Part shown: positions 21,465-33,366 of the stretch, piece after piece
Numbering within the stretch: position 1 is the first letter of the stretch
Layout: each line of letters opens with the position of its first letter
DNA from: Rhizobium sp. RU33A
Lineage (GTDB): Bacteria; Pseudomonadota; Alphaproteobacteria; Rhizobiales; Rhizobiaceae
NCBI RefSeq assembly: GCF_900156055.1
Contig: NZ_FTMQ01000004.1
Location: 1 to 64,000 of the forward strand
DNA: 64,000 bases
Direction: 5' to 3'
The notes under the pieces: model-generated
The model's database searches: none
The model's input: the letters and a program-made list of their open reading frames with translations, nothing else
Told to the model about the DNA's origin: nothing
Translations under genes and position numbers: made by a program

Positions 21465-22349
21465 ATGAACGAGCTTTTCGACGAAGCCCTGATCGCCCGC
21501 AACCGTGCGCGTGCGCTGGCCCGCAATGCAGCCGGTAGCGATTTCCTGCTGGAACTGACCGCCCGAGAACTCGCCGACCGCTTGGCCATCGTCCAGCGCA
21601 GCTTCGACGATGCCGTAGAACTCTTCGGCGGAACCGGGCTCACCGCCAAAGCGGCGCTTGCGACCGGCAAGATCGGTACGCTGCGGCGGATCGAAACCGA
21701 TGCGAATTTCGGTGAGGCCGAAAACCCGGTCGCGGTCTCCGGTTACGAAACCGTGCCGCTCGACCCGCAATCGGTAAATCTCATCCTCTCGCCGCTGTCC
21801 CTGCACCTCACCAATGACACGCCCGGCATGCTGATCCAGATGCGCCGTGCGCTGAAACCCGACGGCCTGCTGCTCGCAGCCATCCCAGGTTCAGGAACGC
21901 TTTCCGAGTTGCGCGAGGTTCTCCTGGCAGCCGAAACGGAGATCTATGGCGGTGCAAGCCCCCGCGTCATTCCCTTCGCCGATATCAGAGACATCGGCTC
22001 GCTTTTGCAGCGCGCGGGTTTCGCACTTCCCGTCATCGACGAGGAGGGCTTCACCGTCCGCTATGATCACATCTTCGCGCTGATGCGGGACCTGAAGGCC
22101 ATGGGCATGGCCAATCCGCTCCTGGGACGCAGCCGTCGCCCGGTCTCGCGCAAGTTCTTCCTTCGGGCAGCGGAACTCTATGCCGAACGCTTCTCCGACC
22201 CGGATGGCCGCATCCGCGCCACCTTCTCGATTGTCTTCGTGTCCGGCTGGGCCCCGCACGAGAGCCAGCAGAAACCGCTCAAGCCCGGTTCGGCAAAGAT
22301 GCGCCTCGCCGACGCACTCGATCCCGCGCGGCGACCAGACCAGCCCTAA
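21465..22349 (+). CDS. SAM-dependent methyltransferase (BioC/NDUFAF5-like)
   Basis: 294 residues from the ATG at 21465, the start preferred because MNELFDEALIARNRARA matches alphaproteobacterial relatives; the frame is open 23 codons further up. The methyltransferase core runs about 40-190, with NLILSPLSLHLTNDTPGML and ALKPDGLLLAAIPG. Relatives include mitochondrial NDUFAF5, which modifies a complex I subunit, and BioC. The glycine-rich SAM loop is poorly conserved, as in NDUFAF5-type proteins. The substrate is unknown. Confidence 0.85.
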   Translation: MNELFDEALIARNRARALARNAAGSDFLLELTARELADRLAIVQRSFDDAVELFGGTGLTAKAALATGKIGTLRRIETDANFGEAENPVAVSGYETVPLDPQSVNLILSPLSLHLTNDTPGMLIQMRRALKPDGLLLAAIPGSGTLSELREVLLAAETEIYGGASPRVIPFADIRDIGSLLQRAGFALPVIDEEGFTVRYDHIFALMRDLKAMGMANPLLGRSRRPVSRKFFLRAAELYAERFSDPDGRIRATFSIVFVSGWAPHESQQKPLKPGSAKMRLADALDPARRPDQP

Positions 22350-22358
22350 CGGCAATCG

Positions 22359-22532
22359 TCAGTTGTTGGCGTCGGTGAAGTGGGTTTCGACGGCATTGAA
22401 GGTGCCAAGCAGCGAGCCCGTGAACGCGCTGTAACCGGAAAGCAGCGCGACGCTCATAATCGCGGCGATCAGACCGTATTCGACGGCGGTCGCGCCACGA
22501 AGGTCAGACATCAACTGGCGTAATAGACGCAT
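22359..22532 (-). CDS. Flp/Fap-type pilin, orphan
   Basis: 57 residues. The sequence RGATAVEYGLIAAIMSVALL has the Flp prepilin features: a glycine before the cut, E at +5 and Y at +6 of the mature protein, then a hydrophobic stretch. It would be processed by a TadV/CpaA-type peptidase and could assemble into a thin pilus. No tad/cpa assembly genes are in the window. An AGGAG site lies just before the ATG at 22532. The upstream small membrane-protein gene ends 56 bases away, so the two may be co-transcribed. Confidence 0.88.
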   Translation of the reverse strand: MRLLRQLMSDLRGATAVEYGLIAAIMSVALLSGYSAFTGSLLGTFNAVETHFTDANN

Positions 22533-22588
22533 TCTCGCTCCTGACAGTCTGGATCCGAGATGGTTGCCCCCGCCCCGGCCGATAGGAA

Positions 22589-22909
22589 TTAGCAGGCCTG
22601 GCCGGAGCCGTAGCCGTCAATGATGCAGACGGAACCCGGCGTCTCCTGAAGCACGCTGCGGCGGATCGTGTATCGCTTGCCGCTTTCGTCCTTGGGGATC
22701 GATCCGGTGGTGATCATATCGAATTCGTCAGGCTGGAAAGCCAGCGTCTTGCGGTCGGTCTTGGAGGCGAGCATGGGCGTCAAGACAAGCGACAGGGCGA
22801 TCGCAGCAGTGCCGAACAGCAAGGCGATATTCAAGACCCCGGTCCTGCCCGTTTTGACCGAAGACCGCTCTCGGGACCGTGCGGCCTTCCAGAAATCCTC
22901 GTTTACCAT
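22589..22909 (-). CDS. small single-span membrane protein, unrecognised
   Basis: 106 residues from the ATG at 22909, which has a GGAG site; the frame opens 4 codons earlier. A charged cytoplasmic start is followed by one membrane helix at about 27-49, then a periplasmic part with two Cys near the end (CIIDGY, GQAC) that could form a disulfide. I do not recognise a family. It precedes the Flp pilin gene, hinting at a pilus or surface link, but this is weak. Confidence 0.75.
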   Translation of the reverse strand: MVNEDFWKAARSRERSSVKTGRTGVLNIALLFGTAAIALSLVLTPMLASKTDRKTLAFQPDEFDMITTGSIPKDESGKRYTIRRSVLQETPGSVCIIDGYGSGQAC

Positions 22910-23007
22910 ATTACGCTCCACACACGTATTCGACGCATGAACAGAGCGTATATTGCGGTCAGGGTTATAAACTTTTGATTAACGACGCGGCTTGAATCAG
23001 GCTTTTC

Positions 23008-23421
23008 TCAGAGAAGGTCCTGGAGAACCGGAATGAGCGGCTCGTCTGCCGGCGGCATCGGATAGTCACGCAGTGCCTTGGCCTTGACCCACTTGATCGC
23101 CTGCCCCTCCTGCCCTTGCGGAATGCCCTCATAGCGGCGGCAGATATAGAGCGGCATCAGCAGGTGAAATGTCTCGTAGGTGTGGCTCGCAAAAGTCAGG
23201 GGCGCGAGGCAAGCCACCTTGGTCTTGATACCGAGTTCCTCCTCTAGTTCGCGCACCAGGGTCTCCTCAGGCGTCTCACCCGCCTCGACCTTGCCGCCGG
23301 GAAATTCCCAGAGACCGGCCAGCGACTTCCCCTCGGGGCGCTGGGCGAGCAGTATGCGGTTGTCGGTATCGACGAGAGCGCATGCCGCGACCAGGAGAAT
23401 CGGCTTCTTCACATCGCTCAT
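23008..23421 (-). CDS. mutT: 8-oxo-dGTP diphosphatase MutT (Nudix)
   Basis: Removes oxidised dGTP from the nucleotide pool. 137 residues. The Nudix box GX5EX7REUXEEXGU is exact, from G43 through E49, R57, E58, E61, E62 and G64. The AACALVDTDNRILLAQRPEGK start is typical of MutT. The start at 23421 overlaps the GNAT stop by 4 bases, making an argJ-GNAT-mutT operon. Confidence 0.93.
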   Translation of the reverse strand: MSDVKKPILLVAACALVDTDNRILLAQRPEGKSLAGLWEFPGGKVEAGETPEETLVRELEEELGIKTKVACLAPLTFASHTYETFHLLMPLYICRRYEGIPQGQEGQAIKWVKAKALRDYPMPPADEPLIPVLQDLL

Positions 23422-24194
23422 GCGGACGCTTTCCGCCAATAGGCATAGCGATAGGCTTCCTCGAAGCCCATCTTCGTGTAGAGCGCCATCGCTTCCGTGT
23501 TGTCGGCAACCACCTGCAGCCAGGCGGTGCGCGCACCGCGCATCCGGGCCCAGCGCAGTGCCGAACTCAGGATCTCGATGCCGAGCCCCTGTCGACGGTG
23601 ATCGGGGCGGACAGCAAGCGACATGATGCCCGCGAGATCATTGTCCTGAACGCACAGAGCCGCCGCAAGCGGTCCCTTGACGGCGTCCTCGATGACAAAG
23701 AGGCCAGACGACGGCTTAATGTTTCCAAGGATCTCCGCGAGCGCTGCCTTCAAACCCGGATCGCTGTCATGCACCGCGATATCGGCATCGACATAACGCC
23801 CGACATCCTGGGTCGGCAGATGGTCCAGTGTATCGGGGAAAGTCATGCGCCCGAGATCGCCGGTCATCGTCACGACCTCCTCGAAGCATTCCCAGCCATC
23901 GGCCGCCAGGAAGTCGATCAGCGGCTTCGGCGAAAGCGGCGTCTGCCGCACCAGAAGCGGCCGCCCATGCGCCTCGAAACGCTTGCCGGCCTTTTCGATC
24001 CGCAGCGCGATATCGCGGCTATCGGAGGGATCGAGCGGCACGACGCAATTCAACCGCTTGCCGGGATGCCCCCCGGTCAGGCGCACCTGCCAGCTTCCAT
24101 CATAGACGACGTTGCTCGCTGGCCAGGCCCTAAAACCCACCGCTTCGAGACGCCGGACGAGCGGCAGGTTGGGATCACTTACCATTGCATGCAT
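23418..24194 (-). CDS. GNAT family N-acetyltransferase
   Basis: 258 residues. The C-terminal half is a GNAT domain with the acetyl-CoA loop VRPDHRRQGLG and the MALYTKMGF motif; the N-terminal half may be a second, degenerate GNAT fold. It lies between argJ (7 bases upstream) and mutT (4-base overlap). Two near starts are possible, 24194 and 24185. The substrate is unknown. Confidence 0.88.
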   Translation of the reverse strand: MHAMVSDPNLPLVRRLEAVGFRAWPASNVVYDGSWQVRLTGGHPGKRLNCVVPLDPSDSRDIALRIEKAGKRFEAHGRPLLVRQTPLSPKPLIDFLAADGWECFEEVVTMTGDLGRMTFPDTLDHLPTQDVGRYVDADIAVHDSDPGLKAALAEILGNIKPSSGLFVIEDAVKGPLAAALCVQDNDLAGIMSLAVRPDHRRQGLGIEILSSALRWARMRGARTAWLQVVADNTEAMALYTKMGFEEAYRYAYWRKASA

Positions 24195-24201
24195 TCAGAC
24201 G

Positions 24202-25443
24202 TCAGCTCCGATAGTCGCCATTGATGGCGACATATTCCTTTGTCAGATCGCAGGTCCAGACCGTGGCCGTGCCCGAACCAAGACCAATATCGACAGTTAC
24301 GGGAATGTCTTCCCGTTCCATGACGGCCGTGGTCGCCTCTTCCGAATAGGCCGGATCGCGCTCGCCATTGACAGCTACGCGCACATCACCGAACCAGATC
24401 GCCAGCCGATCACGATCGGCCATTTCACCGGACTTGCCGACCGCCATCACGATACGACCCCAATTGGCATCTTCACCGGCAACAGCGGTCTTCACCAGCG
24501 GCGAATTGGCGATCGACATCGCGATCTTCTTGGCCGCAAGATCGTTTTCGGCGCCCTTGACGGTGATCTCCACCATCTTGCGCGCACCTTCACCGTCACG
24601 CACCACCTGCAGCGCCAGATCCTTCAGCAGATCGTTCAGCGCCACCTTGAAACCCTCAAGCCGCGCATCATCAGCATCGTCGATCTTCGCCTGACCATCC
24701 GCCGATGCGGCACCGGTCGCAAACAGCATCAGCGTGTCCGAGGTGGATGTGTCGCTGTCGACGGTGATGGAATTGAAGCTTGGCTCGACGCCTGCAGACA
24801 GGAGACCCTGAAGGGCTGCCGGCGCGATATCCGCATCCGTTACCACGAAGGAGAGCATCGTCGCCATGTCGGGCGCGATCATGCCGGCACCCTTGGCGAT
24901 CCCGTTGATCGTGACGGTCACGCCATCGATCTGGGCGCTGCGCGTCGCGACCTTCGGATAGGTATCCGTGGTCATGATCGCCTTGGCGGCCTCGAACCAG
25001 AAATCACCGGTCGCATCTGTTGCCATCTGCTCGAGGACGCCGGAAAACTTGGTCGCATCCAGCGGTTCACCGATCACTCCCGTCGAGGCGAGATAGATCT
25101 CGTTCTCGCCGCAGCCCAGCGCCGCCGCGGCCGATTTCGCTGTCAGCTCGGTCGCGGCCTTGCCCTTCGCGCCGGTAAACGCATTGGCATTACCCGAATT
25201 GACGACGACACCGCGCGCCACGCCATGCGAGAGATTCTGCCGGCAGAAATCGACCGGGGCCGATGGGCACTTGGACTTGGTAAAGACGCCCGCGACCGAA
25301 GCCGGCTCGTCAAAGGCCATCAACAGCACATCGGTGCGGTTCTTGTACTTGATGCCCGCAGCTGCGGTCGCCATCCGCACACCGCGGATCAAAGGCATGT
25401 CGGCATAGGTTTTCGGAGCGAGGGGAGAAATGCTGGAAGACAT
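24202..25443 (-). CDS. argJ: bifunctional glutamate N-acetyltransferase/amino-acid acetyltransferase ArgJ
   Basis: Moves the acetyl group from N-acetylornithine to glutamate, recycling it in arginine synthesis. 413 residues from 25443. Ntn-type self-cleavage occurs before the nucleophile T195 in [10 protein letters not shown], as in characterised ArgJ. Frame is open 17 codons above, but the chosen start ([17 protein letters not shown]) matches rhizobial ArgJ. It follows the parvulin gene by 66 bases, a rhizobial gene order. Confidence 0.95.
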   Translation of the reverse strand: MSSSISPLAPKTYADMPLIRGVRMATAAAGIKYKNRTDVLLMAFDEPASVAGVFTKSKCPSAPVDFCRQNLSHGVARGVVVNSGNANAFTGAKGKAATELTAKSAAAALGCGENEIYLASTGVIGEPLDATKFSGVLEQMATDATGDFWFEAAKAIMTTDTYPKVATRSAQIDGVTVTINGIAKGAGMIAPDMATMLSFVVTDADIAPAALQGLLSAGVEPSFNSITVDSDTSTSDTLMLFATGAASADGQAKIDDADDARLEGFKVALNDLLKDLALQVVRDGEGARKMVEITVKGAENDLAAKKIAMSIANSPLVKTAVAGEDANWGRIVMAVGKSGEMADRDRLAIWFGDVRVAVNGERDPAYSEEATTAVMEREDIPVTVDIGLGSGTATVWTCDLTKEYVAINGDYRS

Positions 25444-25509
25444 GGCAAGGCCCGTAATGGAAGGCCCGCAAACTGCGGGCCTTGGAACAAACAACGATTG
25501 GCGAAGAGC

Positions 25510-26361
25510 TTACTGCTGCTCTGCCTTGTTGGCTTCTTCGTAGCCCTTGCGCAGGGCTTCGTCGACGATCTCAATCGTCTGCTCTGTCTTCGCCTTTTCG
25601 ATCAGCTCGAGATACTTGTCGCGCATGACCAGCTGGCGAACCTGCTGCTCGACGGCTTCGAAGGCCGGCGGCGGCGCATCGCGCTTGTCTTCGAGAAGGA
25701 TCACGTGAAAGCCGAACTGGGTCTGCACCGGCGTCTTCGTGTAGGTGCCCTTTTCGAGCGCGAAAGCCACTTCTTCAAACTCGGGGACCATTCGGCCCTT
25801 GGAGAAGTAGCCGAGGTCGCCACCTTCCGTCTTGTTCGGGTCTGTCGACTTTTCCTTGGCGATTTCGATGAAGTCCTTGCCGGCATCGAGATCGGTGATG
25901 ATCTGCTTGGCCTCTTCCTCGGTCTTCACCAGGATGTGGCGGGCGCGCACTTCTTCCTGCTTGGGAAGCGCGGCGACTTCCTGGTCGTAGCGTGCCTTCA
26001 CTTCGTCTTCGGTCACGGCATCAACGACGTTCTTCTTGAAGAAGGCGTTGTGCAGTTCGCGTTCGGCGATGAAAGCAAGGCGACGCTTGTATTCCGGATC
26101 ATCCTGCAGACCGGCGGCGGTCGCATTTGCGGCAAGCAGCTTGACGTCGATTGCGCCGGAAAGGGCAGCGACCTTCTTCTGCTCGTCGGGAAGCTGTGCG
26201 AGCTGCGGATCGAGGTTGGCGATCGCCAGATCGAGTTCGGACTGGGTGATCTCGAGATCACCGACCTTTGCGACGACAGTGGCGTCCTGGGCGAAAGCCG
26301 CACCGGTGAGGGCCGAGAGGGAAACGCAGGCGGCAAGCACGATTTTGTTGAGGCGAAGCAT
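25510..26361 (-). CDS. peptidyl-prolyl cis-trans isomerase, parvulin type, periplasmic
   Basis: 283 residues. A signal peptide (cut near AFA-QDA, about 24) is followed by a SurA-like helical domain (about 30-130) and a single parvulin domain (about 135-230) with VRARHILVKTEEEA, GGDLGYFSKGRMVPEFEEVAF and TQFGFHVILLEDKR. It should help fold outer-membrane or periplasmic proteins. It lies next to secA but is divergent from it, which may reflect linked export functions. Confidence 0.92.
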   Translation of the reverse strand: MLRLNKIVLAACVSLSALTGAAFAQDATVVAKVGDLEITQSELDLAIANLDPQLAQLPDEQKKVAALSGAIDVKLLAANATAAGLQDDPEYKRRLAFIAERELHNAFFKKNVVDAVTEDEVKARYDQEVAALPKQEEVRARHILVKTEEEAKQIITDLDAGKDFIEIAKEKSTDPNKTEGGDLGYFSKGRMVPEFEEVAFALEKGTYTKTPVQTQFGFHVILLEDKRDAPPPAFEAVEQQVRQLVMRDKYLELIEKAKTEQTIEIVDEALRKGYEEANKAEQQ

Positions 26362-26606
26362 GAAAGACCTTTCGGATGGTGAACCGTTTCAAGACCGTTC
26401 GAATCGGGCAAAAGATTGTCAGATGCCCGGCGACCGAGGGGATTTGGCACCAGCCTGCGCCGTTGACATCATTCGACCCCCCTCTTATCTGTCACGCAAC
26501 CTCGCGTCCAGAGTAGTTTCAGGGCGCCTTGTGCCTATTCGTCCCCGCTAATGGTGGTTCGAAAGGTACGTCAACGATATGACGAAGGTCAGAAAGGACC
26601 ATCGAT

Positions 26607-29303
<2,697 letters not shown>

Positions 29304-29350
29304 CCGCGAGGGCTTGAGGCTTTCTCAACCTTTCGCTCTTAGCCTCTGAC

Positions 29351-29388
29351 AAAAAGGGGAACCGCGCCAAACGGCCCGGTTCCTTTTT
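29351..29388. terminator. intrinsic terminator after secA
   Basis: GGAACCG (29358-29364) pairs with CGGTTCC (29377-29383), extended by an A-run (29351-29355) against a T-run (29384-29388). It ends secA; the ribosome site of the next gene begins only a few bases later. Confidence 0.82.
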
Positions 29389-29403
29389 CCTTTGGAGGGC
29401 TTG

Positions 29404-30609
29404 ATGTCGGCTGTGACAGCGCGGGAGCACCAGTGGGATTGGCTGCGCGCCTTCCTGATGCTCCTCGGCATCCCCTACCACGCCGCCATGGCCTATAACG
29501 CCCGCGTCCTCTGGGACATTCAATCACCCGAAAAGAGCGAGATCCTGACCTTCCTGAGCGGCGTGCTCGTGACCTTCCGCATGCCCGCCTTCTTCATGGT
29601 CGCAGGCTACTTCGCCGCCATGATGCTGGAAAGGCGCGAGCCTGCACCCTGGCTCCGCGGTCGTATCATTCGCCTCGGCATCCCCTTCGTCACCGGGCTG
29701 GTGCTGCTTGCACCGATCCAGATCGCCTTGATCGACCTCGAAAGTGCCCTTCTCGGCGCAAGCTCGATGACCGCGGCGCTCGATCAGGTTGGCCGGGACC
29801 TCGTCCAGCCCGGCGCCAACTGGGTCATGCATCTCTGGTTCCTACCAGCGCTCCTCGCCTATAGCGGGATACTGGTGCTTCTCACGGCCGGTCGTCGGTT
29901 CGAACGAGTTTGTCGTCTCATCAAGCAGTCCGAAGTGAACTGGCGGACGCACGCAAAGCTGGCGCTACTGTCTCTGGTCCTCGCGACGACAGCATGGGAG
30001 GTGATGATCCACCTCGCGCATCAGGACATGCTGACGCGCCAGGGTGCCCTTCCCTATCTGCTCGCCCATGGCATCGATCCCTATCTCCGCTACCTGCCAT
30101 TCTTCCTGATCGGCACCGTCCTGCGGGCCTCGCCGGATATCCGCCGGGCACTCGTCTGGACGAAGGGCTACCGCCTTCCGGCTTTCGGCGCGGTCGCCGC
30201 GATCCTTGCCGCAGCACTGCGCGGAGTGGAAGCCGGCGATTGGGGCATCGCCTACAACGCGCTCGACGGTGCGGCCGCGATCCTCCTGAGCCTCGTTCTC
30301 ATCGGCATCGCCGAACGCTTCTGGAACCGCCCGGAACCGCGCATCGACCGCATCGTCGATGCCTCCTTCAGCATCTATCTGCTGCACCATCCCACCATCT
30401 ATGCGCTTGCGGCACTCTTCATCCTGGCGGAATGGCCGCCGGTCGTGGAGTTCCTCCTGATCTGCCTCGCGACCTTCTTCCTCTCGTATGGCATCCACCG
30501 CCTGATCCGCCGCTCACCCCTGGCGCTTTTCCTCTTCAACGGCGTGCCGATGTCCGGCAAGACCCGGGACGACGGGCGACCGCAAGGCAGCATCACCACA
30601 CTTCGTTAA
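29404..30609 (+). CDS. acyltransferase 3 family membrane protein (OpgC-like)
   Basis: 401 residues, about ten membrane helices. The N-terminal WDWLRAFLMLLGIPYHAAMAY contains the conserved Arg and His of acyltransferase-3 enzymes. The layout resembles OpgC/MdoC, which succinylates periplasmic glucans in rhizobia. GGAGG lies 5 bases before the chosen ATG at 29404. It is followed by a flippase gene (61 bases), so an O-acylation role on an envelope polysaccharide or cyclic glucan is likely; the substrate is unproven. Confidence 0.85.
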   Translation: MSAVTAREHQWDWLRAFLMLLGIPYHAAMAYNARVLWDIQSPEKSEILTFLSGVLVTFRMPAFFMVAGYFAAMMLERREPAPWLRGRIIRLGIPFVTGLVLLAPIQIALIDLESALLGASSMTAALDQVGRDLVQPGANWVMHLWFLPALLAYSGILVLLTAGRRFERVCRLIKQSEVNWRTHAKLALLSLVLATTAWEVMIHLAHQDMLTRQGALPYLLAHGIDPYLRYLPFFLIGTVLRASPDIRRALVWTKGYRLPAFGAVAAILAAALRGVEAGDWGIAYNALDGAAAILLSLVLIGIAERFWNRPEPRIDRIVDASFSIYLLHHPTIYALAALFILAEWPPVVEFLLICLATFFLSYGIHRLIRRSPLALFLFNGVPMSGKTRDDGRPQGSITTLR

Positions 30610-30670
30610 CCCTGATCTGTCATCACTGGAGGCCATACCCGACCCAGCGAGAAGTATTGCGTCCGTACCG

Positions 30671-32065
30671 ATGACTGTTCTGGAAACAGCGGAAAAATGG
30701 TTGCCCGCGGGCCCGCGTCTGGTACGCGCGCTCCGCGCTGAAGACGAGACGGCCCGCGCCCAGCGCATGGCCGCGATCGCCTTCGCCATCCGCGTCATCA
30801 GCGCCGCTATCGCCTTCGTTTCGCAGATCATCCAGGCCCGTCTGATGGGCGAATTCGAATACGGCATTTTCGTCTTCGTCTGGGTTCTGGTCGTTCTCGC
30901 CGGCAATTTCTCCTGCCTCGGCTTCCACACCGCCGTCATCCGCTTCCTGCCGCAATACGACCAGGACAAGGCCGATGCCGAGATCCGCGGCTTGACCTCC
31001 ACCGCACGCCTCTTTGCCATGACGAGCGCCAGCATCCTGGCACTCGGCGGCATCGCGGCCCTGCATTTCTTCGGCAGCAGCATCGAGCACTATTACCTCG
31101 TGCCGCTCTTCCTTGCCGTTTTCGCCCTGCCGATGATCGCGCTTGGCGATGTGCTCGATGGCACCGCCCGGGCCAATCGCTGGGCCGTGCTCGGCTTGAG
31201 CCCCACCTATATTGTCCGCCCCGCCCTGATCCTTGCGTTCATGCTGCTCGCCGTGGCAAGCGGCAGACCGGCAACCGCAGTCACCGCCATGCAGGCAGCA
31301 CTTGCCGCAACCTATCTCGCGACGCTGGGACAGTTCCTGCTCGTCGATCGACGCTTGTTGAACCGCTACGACCGTGGCGATCGCAAGGTCGATTTTGCCA
31401 GCTGGTTCAAGGTTGCCCTGCCGATCTTCTTCATCGAGGGCTTCGGCTTTCTCCTCACCAATTCCGATGTCATCGTCGTTGGCCTTTACCTGCCGCCAGA
31501 CCAGGTCGCCGTCTATTTCGCAGCCGCCAAGACCATGGCACTCATGCAATTCGTCTTCTTCGCCGTGAAAGCCGGAGCCACGCCGCGTTTCTCGACCCTG
31601 ATGGCCGAGGGAAACAGCCAGGGCCTCGCCGGTTTTGCGGGAACGGCCGCGCGCTGGAGCTTCTGGCCCTCGCTGGCCGTCGGCATCGTCGTCCTGATGC
31701 TCGGCGAGATGTTGCTCGGTCTCTTCGGTTCCGCCTTTACCGCCGGATACCTGCTGATGGTGATCCTCTTTGCCGGCAATATGGCCAAAGCCTTGGTCGG
31801 TCCGGCCGAAATGCTCCTGACCATGGCCGGGCGCCAGCAGCTCTGCGTCGCGGTCTATTCGGTGGCTCTCGCCTGCAATATCGGCCTCAATATTACGCTG
31901 ATCCCCGCCTGGGGACTCGCCGGCGCCGCCACCGCGACCGCCACGGCCATGGCCGTGGAAGCCATCCTGCTGCATGTCGCGGTCCGCCGCGCACTCGGGA
32001 TCGTCGTCTTCGCCTTTGCCGATCCGCATGCCCTGACGCCCCCCACGGAGGCCGTCCGCCCATGA
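30671..32065 (+). CDS. Wzx-type polysaccharide flippase (oligosaccharide flippase family)
   Basis: 464 residues with 12 or so predicted membrane helices. The start has RAQRMAAIAFAIRVISAAIAFVSQI followed by ARLMGEFEYGIFVF, a pattern of MATE-like lipid-linked sugar flippases. It should move lipid-linked repeat units across the inner membrane. The next gene overlaps it by 4 bases (ATGA), so the two act together. No glycosyltransferases are next to it, so the substrate is probably made elsewhere. Confidence 0.85.
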   Translation: MTVLETAEKWLPAGPRLVRALRAEDETARAQRMAAIAFAIRVISAAIAFVSQIIQARLMGEFEYGIFVFVWVLVVLAGNFSCLGFHTAVIRFLPQYDQDKADAEIRGLTSTARLFAMTSASILALGGIAALHFFGSSIEHYYLVPLFLAVFALPMIALGDVLDGTARANRWAVLGLSPTYIVRPALILAFMLLAVASGRPATAVTAMQAALAATYLATLGQFLLVDRRLLNRYDRGDRKVDFASWFKVALPIFFIEGFGFLLTNSDVIVVGLYLPPDQVAVYFAAAKTMALMQFVFFAVKAGATPRFSTLMAEGNSQGLAGFAGTAARWSFWPSLAVGIVVLMLGEMLLGLFGSAFTAGYLLMVILFAGNMAKALVGPAEMLLTMAGRQQLCVAVYSVALACNIGLNITLIPAWGLAGAATATATAMAVEAILLHVAVRRALGIVVFAFADPHALTPPTEAVRP

Positions 32066-33333
32066 CCGACAGCATCTACGACGAGAGCATGAACAGCGGC
32101 GCCAACCGCCTGGTCGGCAGCCTGGCAGGTGCCCGCGTAAAGCCCGTTGCGGAGACCGAGGTCGCCACCGGCCGCCCCGGCCGTCGTCTGAGCGTCTATC
32201 CGAGCCAGATGGGCTACGAGCTTCAGGACGAACTCGACTACCTGACCTATCGGGTGATGGAAGCCAATGTCTTCTTCGCCCCCCGCTTCCTCGCCCCGGC
32301 CATGCCGCGGCTCGAGGAGCGCCAGGTGCGTTTTGCCGTCATCCGTGACGAGGACGAGCGGCGCTCGCGCCTGCGCCTTCTCTTTCCCTTCTCGATCGAA
32401 AAGCCCGGCTTCTCCGTCGGTCCCTCGATCATTCGCGTCTGGGCCAATCCCTTCGGGCCGCTCGGCACGCCGCTGGTCGATGCCGAAGGGGCGGCGGAGA
32501 CCATCGACAATATGCTCGATGCACTTGTGGCGCCGGAGATGCGCCTTCCCAACGTGCTCGTCATTCCGGATCTGCGCCTCGAAGGACGTTTCGCCCAGCT
32601 CGCCCGTGCCGTGGCGCTCGCCCGCGACCTGCCTCTGACCGTCACCAACGAATATCAACGGCCCATGCTGCAGAGCTATGTGGATGGCCCCGCCTATCTG
32701 CAGTCGACGCTCAGCAAGAGCCACCTGCGCGAGATGCGGCGCCAGGCGAAGCTCCTCTCCGCCCAGGGAACGTTGAGCTACAACGTCGCCCGCCAGCCGG
32801 AAGAGATCCGTCTGCGGATGGAAGAGTTTCTGGCGCTGGAAGCGAGCGGCTGGAAAGGTCGCAAGCGCTCCGCCATGGTCAACGACCGCCTGCGTGCAGC
32901 CTTTGCCCGCGAGGCCATCACCAATCTTGCCGAGGCCGATGCCGTGCGTATCCACACGCTCGACCTTGATGGTCGCGCGATCGCCTCCATGGTCGTCTTC
33001 ATCATGGCCGGCGAGGCCTATACCTGGAAGACCGCCTATGACGAGCGCTATGCAAGGTTCTCGCCCGGCAAGCTGTTGATGGCGGATCTCACCGAATGGC
33101 ATCTCGATGATGCCAACATCGAGCGTACCGACAGCTGTGCGGCCCCCGATCACCCGATCATGAGCCGCTTCTGGGCGGAGCGCGAGGCCATGGGAACCCT
33201 GGTGATCGGCCTGAAAACAAATGCCGACCGTGACGTGCGTCAGGTCGGTGCACAGCTGCACATGTATCGCAACACGCGCAACATCGCCCGCATCCTGCGC
33301 GACAAGGTACTCAATCGCCGCTTCGGCGGCTGA
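32062..33333 (+). CDS. GNAT_6/FemAB-like acyltransferase
   Basis: 423 residues. The C-terminal part (about 185-400) has the BioF2/GNAT_6 layout, including SKSHLREMRRQAK and the stretch KTAYDERYARFSPGKLLMADL near the end of the fold. Related proteins are annotated as CelD/BcsL acetyltransferases in cellulose or exopolysaccharide clusters. The first 50 residues look disordered. The start overlaps the flippase stop by 4 bases. It likely modifies the polysaccharide or lipid handled by the flippase; the substrate is unknown. Confidence 0.85.
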   Translation: MTDSIYDESMNSGANRLVGSLAGARVKPVAETEVATGRPGRRLSVYPSQMGYELQDELDYLTYRVMEANVFFAPRFLAPAMPRLEERQVRFAVIRDEDERRSRLRLLFPFSIEKPGFSVGPSIIRVWANPFGPLGTPLVDAEGAAETIDNMLDALVAPEMRLPNVLVIPDLRLEGRFAQLARAVALARDLPLTVTNEYQRPMLQSYVDGPAYLQSTLSKSHLREMRRQAKLLSAQGTLSYNVARQPEEIRLRMEEFLALEASGWKGRKRSAMVNDRLRAAFAREAITNLAEADAVRIHTLDLDGRAIASMVVFIMAGEAYTWKTAYDERYARFSPGKLLMADLTEWHLDDANIERTDSCAAPDHPIMSRFWAEREAMGTLVIGLKTNADRDVRQVGAQLHMYRNTRNIARILRDKVLNRRFGG

Positions 33334-33366
33334 TCGCCGCGGTAGCATTGAGCGATCTCCACCGCA

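Noticed and set aside
24112..26382. 756-codon open frame antisense to argJ and the parvulin gene
   Set aside because: It spans two real genes and the gap between them on the other strand, and has no family features.
30623..32029. 468-codon open frame antisense to the flippase gene
   Set aside because: Composition full of Gly/Asp/His/Gln without a domain; a shadow of membrane-helix codons.
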